From positions 18,990 through 29,948 of the forward strand of contig QANA01000086.1 of the NCBI GenBank assembly GCA_003149735.1: 10,959 bases of DNA, given 5' to 3'. The number at the start of each line of letters is the position of its first letter. The stretch's first letter is position 1. This stretch comes from Clostridiales bacterium. Lineage in GTDB: Bacteria > Bacillota_A > Clostridia > Christensenellales > Christensenellaceae. A program made the position numbers and the translations under genes. The notes beneath the pieces were generated by a model. It did not search any database, was not told the origin of the DNA, and saw only the letters and a program-made list of their open reading frames with translations. Shown in pieces: positions 1 through 5,261 of the stretch.

Positions 1-287
1 AAATCCTGAGCCATCCTGGCCAGAGCCTCATAGATGCTGGAATCACCGTGCGGATGGTATTTGCCCATTGTTTCTCCCACAATACGGGCACATTTTTTAT
101 GGCTCCCGGATGGAAGAATCTGCATTTCGTGCATAGCAAAAAGAATATGCCGCTGTACTGGTTTCAGGCCGTCTTCAACTCGGGGAATTGCCCGCTCCAG
201 TATGACGTATTCGGCATATGGCATGAAACTGTCGTGCATGACATCTTCCAAAGGGGTTCGGATAATATTTTTCAATTCTTCTTTCAT
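1..287 (-). CDS. parC: DNA topoisomerase IV subunit A (ParC-type), N-terminal part
   Basis: This is the breakage-and-reunion subunit of a type IIA topoisomerase, which with ParE decatenates and relaxes DNA. Only the first 95 codons are present; the gene runs off the left edge. It starts at the ATG at 287, and translation gives the DGLKPVQR segment (about residues 39-46), [13 protein letters not shown] (65-77) and [18 protein letters not shown] (78-95), the conserved start of the GyrA/ParC winged-helix domain. The catalytic tyrosine lies beyond the window. A purine-rich AGGAAG at 303-298 on the minus strand is the likely ribosome binding site. The gene follows parE after 28 bases, so the two are probably co-transcribed. 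The [24 protein letters not shown] stretch and pairing with a gyrB-like gene away from dnaA/recF favour ParC over GyrA, but the fragment alone cannot fully exclude GyrA. Confidence 0.88.
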   Translation of the reverse strand, partial: MKEELKNIIRTPLEDVMHDSFMPYAEYVILERAIPRVEDGLKPVQRHILFAMHEMQILPSGSHKKCARIVGETMGKYHPHGDSSIYEALARMAQD

Positions 288-315
288 GATCTTGCAACTT
301 CCTGTCTAACAAAGA

Positions 316-2262
316 TTAGAGTATATTTCCCTTGAATTTGTCCTGTTTGTTAAAATTGGCGTATTCGCTGATATACTGTTTGCGCGGTTCTACGGCATCT
401 CCCATCAAAGTGGAGACGATCTGATCGCAGGCAGCGGCATCCTCCATAGTGACCTGCATAAGCACGCGCCCGTTGGGATCCAGCGTCGTTTCCCAAAGCT
501 GCTCCTTGCTCATTTCCCCAAGGCCTTTATAACGTTTCACTTCGGCACCGCGCCCCAGTTGAGCTTTTGCCTCAGCCAATTGTTTTTCGGTATGTGCCCA
601 AATGAGATTTTTTCCCTTTTTTATGCTATACAAAGGCGGTTGTGCAATAAAGACGTGGCCATCTGTAATCAGTTGCCTATAGTAGCGGAAAAAGAAAGTG
701 AGCAGGATCGCACGAATATGCGCGCCATCCTGATCGGCATCGGCCAAGATGATTATCTTATGATATTTGATATTTTGAATGTTGAAAGATTTATCAAATC
801 CGGCTCCGAGCGCAGTGATGATGGAACGGAATTCTTCATTTTGCAAAACCTGTTCCATGCGCTTTTTTTCTACATTCAACGGTTTGCCGCGCAGCGGTAA
901 AATCGCTTGAAAACGACGATCACGTCCCATTTTGGCGTTTCCGCCGGCGCTATCTCCTTCGACGATAAAAAGTTCATTTAGTTCCGGCTTTTTACCGGTA
1001 CAGCTGGAAAGTTTTCCAACCAGCGGTGCAGAATCTGCCTTACTTTTTTCTCGCTCTATCTTTTTTGCTTTTTTAGCGGCAATGCGGGATTTGGCGGCAG
1101 TTATGGCTTTTTCGGCGATCCTGGAACAAACGGATGCATTATTGAGGTCCTGCAGATAAGCGTTGAGCCCTTCGGTAACGATAGACTCCACAGCGGCTCT
1201 GGCTTCCGGATTACCTAACCGCGTCTTGGTCTGCCCTTCAAATTGCACTTCCTTCATTTTTACGGAAATAATAGCACTTAGGCCTTCCCGATAATCTTCA
1301 CCTTCAAAAGATAGTTTTTCCTTGACTGCAGCAGAAACATTTTTCATATAATCGTTCATTACTTTGGTAAGAGCAATTTTGAAGCCTGTTTCATGAGTGC
1401 CGCCCTCGGCGGTGGAAATATTATTGACATAAGAATAGATATATTCCTTTTCGCTATCCACATATTGCATAGCAACTTCGGCAATAATCCCGTTCTTCTC
1501 TCCTTCAAAGTGAATCGGCAAAGGATGAATCGGAGCTTTATCCTGATTCATATCTACCAGAAAGTCTACAATGCCGCCCATATAACAGTACTTGAGCTGC
1601 TTTGGTTGTGTTTCACGAAAATCAGTCAGAGTAATGGTAACTCCTTTTACCAAAAAAGCCAATTCCCGTAAGCGGCGGCTGACACGGTCAAACTGTACCT
1701 GAATGGTATCGAATACAAGGGCGTCTGCCAGATAGGTGACCTTAGTACCATGTTTATCTGTTTTGCCGGCTTTCCGCAAGGGATATTTCGGATGTCCGGC
1801 GTGTGTTTTGCCATCCTGTTCAAAAGAATGGTATTCCTGTTCGTAAATATAACCATCCCGATAAATCTCCGCTTTTAGCCAGGAAGAAAGTGCGTTGACG
1901 ACACTGGCACCAACCCCATGCAACCCTCCCGAGTAGGCATAACTTTCATTATTGAATTTTCCGCCGGCATGTAACTTGTTAAAAACCAGCTCTACCCCGG
2001 AAACGTGCAGTTCGGGATGGATTCCAACAGGAATGCCACGACCGTCATCTTCTACAGAAATACTGCCATCGGCATATAAACAAACATCTATATGAGTGGC
2101 ATAGCCATTGGCAGCTTCGTCAATCGCGTTATCCACTATTTCCCAGAGCATCTGATGCAAACCGCGGGAACCGGTAGAACCAATATACATACCCGGCCGC
2201 TTGCGAACGGCATCCAACCCCTCTAATACCTGAATATCTGAAACTGTATAGGAATGTGACAT
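316..2262 (-). CDS. parE: DNA topoisomerase IV subunit B (ParE/GyrB family ATPase)
   Basis: This is the ATPase subunit of a type IIA topoisomerase, 648 aa, a usual length for ParE and for short GyrB forms. In order it shows the GHKL ATPase domain with EIVDNAIDEA (41-50, catalytic Glu41 and Mg-binding Asn45), EDDGRGIP (71-78) and GGLHGVG (112-118). The transducer region follows, with a conserved TKTRLGNPEAR-like segment around 345-355. The TOPRIM domain has VEGDSAGG (434-441, Glu435) and the metal-binding DADQD (508-512). The C-terminal KRYKGLGEM (576-584) is also present. The start at 2262 is supported by GGAGG five bases upstream on the minus strand (2272-2268). It is the first gene of a minus-strand parE-parC pair. 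The lack of dnaA, dnaN or recF nearby favours ParE over GyrB; sequence motifs alone do not separate the two cleanly. Confidence 0.92.
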   Translation of the reverse strand: MSHSYTVSDIQVLEGLDAVRKRPGMYIGSTGSRGLHQMLWEIVDNAIDEAANGYATHIDVCLYADGSISVEDDGRGIPVGIHPELHVSGVELVFNKLHAGGKFNNESYAYSGGLHGVGASVVNALSSWLKAEIYRDGYIYEQEYHSFEQDGKTHAGHPKYPLRKAGKTDKHGTKVTYLADALVFDTIQVQFDRVSRRLRELAFLVKGVTITLTDFRETQPKQLKYCYMGGIVDFLVDMNQDKAPIHPLPIHFEGEKNGIIAEVAMQYVDSEKEYIYSYVNNISTAEGGTHETGFKIALTKVMNDYMKNVSAAVKEKLSFEGEDYREGLSAIISVKMKEVQFEGQTKTRLGNPEARAAVESIVTEGLNAYLQDLNNASVCSRIAEKAITAAKSRIAAKKAKKIEREKSKADSAPLVGKLSSCTGKKPELNELFIVEGDSAGGNAKMGRDRRFQAILPLRGKPLNVEKKRMEQVLQNEEFRSIITALGAGFDKSFNIQNIKYHKIIILADADQDGAHIRAILLTFFFRYYRQLITDGHVFIAQPPLYSIKKGKNLIWAHTEKQLAEAKAQLGRGAEVKRYKGLGEMSKEQLWETTLDPNGRVLMQVTMEDAAACDQIVSTLMGDAVEPRKQYISEYANFNKQDKFKGNIL

Positions 2263-2303
2263 AAAGACCTCCAGAAAATATTTATGGAAAACGTTATTTT
2301 GTT

Positions 2304-2332
2304 ATTGTACTATATTTCGCAAAGAACGTCCA
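2304..2332 (-). promoter_or_regulatory. Predicted promoter of parE-parC
   Basis: Read on the minus strand, a -10 box TACAAT (2309-2304) is preceded after 17 bases by TGGACG (2332-2327), which matches four of six positions of the sigma-A -35 consensus. It lies about 40 bases upstream of the parE start. Assignment is by consensus only. Confidence 0.5.
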
Positions 2333-2364
2333 ATCATACCATTCATTTTTTAATTTTAAGCTAC

Positions 2365-2393
2365 TTTTCCTTCCGGATAAACTATTATATAAT
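2365..2393 (+). promoter_or_regulatory. Predicted promoter of ftsQ
   Basis: A perfect TATAAT -10 box at 2388-2393 lies 27 bases before the ftsQ start codon. At the expected 17-base distance the -35 region is the weak TTTTCC (2365-2370). The -10 is convincing; the -35 is poor, so an activator or weak basal expression is possible. Confidence 0.5.
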
Positions 2394-2420
2394 GAAAACA
2401 AATGCAAAAGGGAAAAAATT

Positions 2421-3422
2421 ATGGCAAACAGAGCAAGGGAAAGAAATATACAAGATCGGACAGAACGAAAGCGCAGGGAAGCGAGCACTGTTTCCGCAGG
2501 TAGGGAACGGGATATGCGCATCCAGGTTGGGCAGAACTCCAGGCGTCGGAAGCGTGAACCGGAAAAATTGGAGTTGCCTAACTTTTCAAGCAAACAGAAA
2601 AAGGAAACTTCCTTTGCGGAAAAACAGCAGAGCAGGCGAGAGGCACCGACACAGCAAACGGGAGCAGAAGAAAAGAGAAAGAAAAAGCTGTTGTTTTTGC
2701 GCTTATTGCTGGTTCTGATTATTGTTGCGGTGATTGGCCTGTTGACTTATCTGTTGATTCGGGTGGAAACTATTTCTGTTAGCGGTGTTCAATGGGGAGA
2801 TCCTGATTCGGTGATTGCGCTTTCTGAAATCCAACAGGGAGATAGTATTTTGTTGTTGGATAAAAAGCAGATCAAAAAAAGAATAGAGTCGGATCCGCAT
2901 TTTATCTTTGAAAAGATACAATATCATTTTCCCACAGGTATTACCATTGTGGTAAAGGAACGGCAGGAAGCTGCCTGCTTTGCTTTTGCCAACACGTATG
3001 TGATTATAGATACGGATGGTTTGATTTTGGGACATGTGGAAAAGTCTGCAGGTACTTCGTTACCGGAAGTGACTGGCCTGGAAGTGACGGAATTTGTCCT
3101 GGGAGCAGAGATACGGACAACTGATACTTATAAACAGGATGTGTTGAGAGATGTACTCAATGCTTTATGTGCACAGAATTTACAGTCTGTAATACAGGAT
3201 ATTGATATGTCTAACGTCAATCAGATCTGGATGCAGCTGCGGGATGAGACGAAGGTCTGCCTGGGGCAGGGGAGTCAGTTGCAAGAAAAGTTTCAATGGT
3301 TGGAGCAGATTTTGCTGACCATAAAAGAGAATGGGTATACAGGAGGAACGATTGATCTAACTTCTGTGCTGGCACCGGTATATGTGCCGGAACAAACAAT
3401 AGATAATTCTGCAGAAGAATAG
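2421..3422 (+). CDS. ftsQ: Cell division protein FtsQ/DivIB
   Basis: This bitopic membrane protein of the divisome (333 aa) links FtsB/DivIC and FtsL to septal peptidoglycan synthesis. The N-terminal 89 residues form a highly charged cytoplasmic tail (about 28 Lys/Arg) with no hydrophobic segment. One transmembrane helix follows at about 90-113, after a KRKKK cluster, which gives an N-in, C-out topology. Next is a POTRA domain starting at about 115 (RVETISVSG, then a GDSILLLDKKQIKKRI segment and PTGITIVVKERQEAA), then the FtsQ beta domain (AFANTYVIIDTDGLIL, about 188-203) and a short acidic tail. An AAGGGA ribosome binding site lies about eight bases before the start. The gene stands alone, with no mur or fts gene beside it; it is bounded by a divergent promoter region and by its own terminator. 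The family call is secure from architecture, although POTRA proteins diverge strongly in sequence. Confidence 0.85.
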   Translation: MANRARERNIQDRTERKRREASTVSAGRERDMRIQVGQNSRRRKREPEKLELPNFSSKQKKETSFAEKQQSRREAPTQQTGAEEKRKKKLLFLRLLLVLIIVAVIGLLTYLLIRVETISVSGVQWGDPDSVIALSEIQQGDSILLLDKKQIKKRIESDPHFIFEKIQYHFPTGITIVVKERQEAACFAFANTYVIIDTDGLILGHVEKSAGTSLPEVTGLEVTEFVLGAEIRTTDTYKQDVLRDVLNALCAQNLQSVIQDIDMSNVNQIWMQLRDETKVCLGQGSQLQEKFQWLEQILLTIKENGYTGGTIDLTSVLAPVYVPEQTIDNSAEE

Positions 3423-3445
3423 ATGGCAAACAGAATATGGAAAAT

Positions 3446-3480
3446 CACAAAAAGAGCGGCTTTGAGCCGCTTTTTTTGTG
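3446..3480 (+). terminator. Intrinsic terminator after ftsQ
   Basis: A 15-bp stem (3446-3460 with 3466-3480, one G-T wobble) encloses a TTTGA loop. Its core is AGCGGC/GCCGCT, followed directly by a run of seven T. The upstream arm carries a matching A-run, so it could also work on the opposite strand. It begins 24 bases after the ftsQ stop. Confidence 0.85.
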
Positions 3481-3530
3481 GAAAAAGGCATAAGTGCAGC
3501 GGGAAAAAAGTAAATATAGTAATGCACAGC

Positions 3531-3535
3531 GGAGG
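3531..3535 (+). promoter_or_regulatory. Ribosome binding site deciding the deacetylase start
   Basis: A perfect GGAGG lies four bases before the ATG at 3540. It selects that ATG over the in-frame ATG at 3423, whose translation would run through the ftsQ terminator hairpin. Confidence 0.8.
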
Positions 3536-3539
3536 AAAT

Positions 3540-4247
3540 ATGAACCGGGAACAAAAACGAAAAATCAGCGCCGGATTGATGGTTGTTTTGTTACTTTTTG
3601 TGACCATAGGATATCTGCGAAAAGCAGAAGAATCCATGGCAACCTCGGTCATCGCACAAATGCCGCAGGCGTTAACCAGTCTGAAGAATGGGGAAGAAAA
3701 GGTAATCTATCTGACTTTTGATACTGCTGCGGGAGAGTGTTATGTAGAAGAAATTCTGCATGTGCTTCGCAAACAAAAAGTTTCGGCTTCTTTTGCAGTA
3801 TTGGGAGACTGGATTGAGTGGTATCCGGAAGAAGCAAGGTTGCTGCGGGAAAGTGGGCAGGGAATCTTCTGTCATTCCATGCACCATGTACGGTATACCG
3901 ATTTGACTATTGAAGAGGCACTGGCAGATGCTGCGGAAGCAAAAACTGCTATTGAAGGATTTTTTGGAACGAATTGTCACTATATTCGCCCTCCCTATGG
4001 TGCTTATCATGTGCAGCTATTAAATGCAATGGAGCAGTTGGAATTGCAGACATTGCTCTGGAGTGTAGATGCTCAAGACTGGAAGCAGGGAATCAGCAGT
4101 GAAGAGATTACAGAGCGGGTGGTTTCGTCAGTGAAACCGGGTGATATTATTCTATTTCAGACAAATTGTGCGGAAACGGCATTGGCGTTGGAACAGATGA
4201 TCCCTATTCTCAGACAAATGGGGTATCAATTTGCAAAACTATCATGA
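3540..4247 (+). CDS. Membrane-anchored polysaccharide deacetylase-like protein (NodB/PdaB-type, altered motifs)
   Basis: This is a carbohydrate esterase family 4 (NodB homology) domain protein of 235 aa. Members remove N- or O-acetyl groups from peptidoglycan or chitin-like polymers outside the cell. Residues 9-25 form a hydrophobic signal-anchor after a basic start (MNREQKRK). NodB motifs in order are LTFDTAAG at 58-65 (first Asp61 kept, second Asp of TFDDG replaced by Thr62), HSMHH at 112-116 (intact H-S-x-x-H), RPPYG at 150-154 (intact), VDAQDW at 176-181 (intact), and IILFQTN at 203-209, where the usual ILLH histidine is Gln207. The TFDxxxG form of motif 1 is, from my recollection of the family, typical of the PdaB/YlxY sporulation-type branch, so that relationship is likely. 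Loss of the motif 5 histidine makes catalytic activity uncertain. It follows ftsQ past a terminator and precedes the SSB-like gene by 22 bases. Confidence 0.82.
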   Translation: MNREQKRKISAGLMVVLLLFVTIGYLRKAEESMATSVIAQMPQALTSLKNGEEKVIYLTFDTAAGECYVEEILHVLRKQKVSASFAVLGDWIEWYPEEARLLRESGQGIFCHSMHHVRYTDLTIEEALADAAEAKTAIEGFFGTNCHYIRPPYGAYHVQLLNAMEQLELQTLLWSVDAQDWKQGISSEEITERVVSSVKPGDIILFQTNCAETALALEQMIPILRQMGYQFAKLS

Positions 4248-4260
4248 TAAAGGGCGTGAC

Positions 4261-4265
4261 GGAGG
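4261..4265 (+). promoter_or_regulatory. Ribosome binding site deciding the SSB-like start
   Basis: GGAGG lies four bases before the ATG at 4270. It selects this start over the upstream in-frame ATG at 4231, which lies inside the deacetylase gene. Confidence 0.75.
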
Positions 4266-4269
4266 CTTT

Positions 4270-4872
4270 ATGACGCGATATGATACCAATCAACTGCGGA
4301 TATCCGGATGTATCCGTGAAGAACCAATAGTCAGCCATACTGCTTATGGTGAAGCATTTATGGCATTTTCCATTATATGCAGGAGGCTAAGCGGTACTTG
4401 TGATGAATTGCCGGTATTGGCTCCGCAGGCTTTGGTTAAGGCGATACAAAAGGGGATTTGCTGCGAGATACAGGGGCAAATTCGCTCTTATAATGAATAT
4501 TCCGCAGAGGGAACCCATCTGCGCCTTAAAATTTTTGCGAAACAGATTTCAAGGAAACAGACGGCGGAAGTGAATCAGGTGATATTGGAAGGGCATATCT
4601 GTAAAACACCGGTTTATCGAGTAACGCCGTTTGGGCGAGAAATCTCCGATCTGTTGCTGGCGGTCAATCGAACGCATGGAAAATCAGATTATATTCCTGT
4701 CATTGTGTGGGGGCAAAATGCACGATTTGCAGGGAAACTGCAGGTAGGGCAAAAAGTACGCGTAGAGGGTCGCTTTCAAAGCAGATTATACGAAAAAGCT
4801 CTGGAGGATGGAAAAGTGGAGCTGCGGACTGCTTATGAGGTTTCAGCGGGGGCTATCTATTTGATTCTTTAA
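4270..4872 (+). CDS. Tandem OB-fold single-stranded DNA-binding protein (SSB family)
   Basis: This 200-aa protein appears to consist of two OB folds. The second, about residues 101-200, is clearly SSB-like: NQVILEGHICKTPVYR (102-117), DLLLAVNR (127-134), SDYIPVIVWG (139-148), GQKVRVEGRFQSRLYEK (160-176) and an AYEVSA strand near the end. The first half (about 7-95) has the same plan in degenerate form, with LRISGCIREEPIVSH (9-23), AFMAFSI (29-35) and an EIQGQIRSYNEY strand (66-77). It ends at the last OB strand and lacks the acidic DDDIPF-type tail by which canonical SSB recruits partner proteins. It is probably co-transcribed with the deacetylase, 22 bases upstream, and lies just before yerC-pcrA-ligA, which suggests a DNA-metabolism role. 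The main replicative ssb is normally with rpsF and rpsR, so this is probably an accessory SSB-like protein. Its exact function is not known to me. Confidence 0.8.
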   Translation: MTRYDTNQLRISGCIREEPIVSHTAYGEAFMAFSIICRRLSGTCDELPVLAPQALVKAIQKGICCEIQGQIRSYNEYSAEGTHLRLKIFAKQISRKQTAEVNQVILEGHICKTPVYRVTPFGREISDLLLAVNRTHGKSDYIPVIVWGQNARFAGKLQVGQKVRVEGRFQSRLYEKALEDGKVELRTAYEVSAGAIYLIL

Positions 4873-4883
4873 CAGGATTCCCG

Positions 4884-4913
4884 TTTACAACCAGCGTTTT
4901 ACTATGGTAAAAT
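4884..4913 (+). promoter_or_regulatory. Predicted promoter of yerC-pcrA-ligA
   Basis: TTTACA (4884-4889), an 18-base spacer and TAAAAT (4908-4913) preceded by TGG, an extended -10 (TGn). The site lies 28 bases before the yerC start, and no terminator is visible after the SSB-like gene, so read-through from upstream could add to expression. Confidence 0.65.
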
Positions 4914-4941
4914 AAATGCATCGAAAAGATGAGGAGATCGT

Positions 4942-5259
4942 ATGATGCAGAAGAGTAATCGGGAATATATGGAACTTTACCACGCAATTCTTTCCCTGCA
5001 GACGGAAGAGGAATGCAGTGCTTTTTTGGATGATCTTTTTACTATTGCAGAATTGAAAGCTGCTGCGCAGCGGATCAAAGTTGCAAGGCTCCTCTATACA
5101 GGCAGCACCTGTAATGCTGCGGCGAAAGAAACAGGTGCTTCTACCGCAACAGTAAGTCGTGTCAACAAATGCCTGAACTATGGACCGGGTGGTTATCGGA
5201 CTGTGCTGGATCGGATGTTGGAAGTGCCGCAGCAAAATGAAGCAGAATCAGAGGAGTAA
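4942..5259 (+). CDS. yerC: YerC/YecD family TrpR-related DNA-binding protein
   Basis: This small helical protein (105 aa) belongs to the TrpR-related YerC/YecD family. After an N-terminal helical part with LYHAILSLQTEEECSAFLDDL (12-32) and LKAAAQRIKVARLL (38-51), it carries a TrpR-like helix-turn-helix at about 56-78 (TCNAAAKETGASTATVSRV), then NYGPGGYRTVLDRM (79-92). The TVSRVN/LNYGxGGY signature is characteristic of the family. It probably acts as a transcription regulator, but its target and ligand are not established. GAGGAG at 4931-4936 precedes two tandem ATG codons (4942 and 4945); either could be used. It is the first gene of the cluster with pcrA two bases downstream, echoing the B. 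subtilis neighbourhood where yerC lies near pcrB-pcrA-ligA. Confidence 0.92.
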   Translation: MMQKSNREYMELYHAILSLQTEEECSAFLDDLFTIAELKAAAQRIKVARLLYTGSTCNAAAKETGASTATVSRVNKCLNYGPGGYRTVLDRMLEVPQQNEAESEE

Positions 5260-5261
5260 AT

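Noticed and set aside
3488..3521. GCATA at 3488 with TATAGTA at 3515 as a possible sporulation-sigma promoter for the deacetylase
   Set aside because: The spacing is about 22 bases, too long for SigF or SigG promoters, and the -10 match is imperfect.
3423..3539. Upstream in-frame extension of the deacetylase gene from the ATG at 3423
   Set aside because: The extension would be translated through the ftsQ terminator hairpin and has no good ribosome binding site. The ATG at 3540 has a perfect GGAGG and gives a standard signal-anchor.
4231..4269. Upstream in-frame start of the SSB-like gene at 4231
   Set aside because: It overlaps the end of the deacetylase gene and lacks a ribosome binding site; the ATG at 4270 has GGAGG at good spacing and begins just before the first OB strand.
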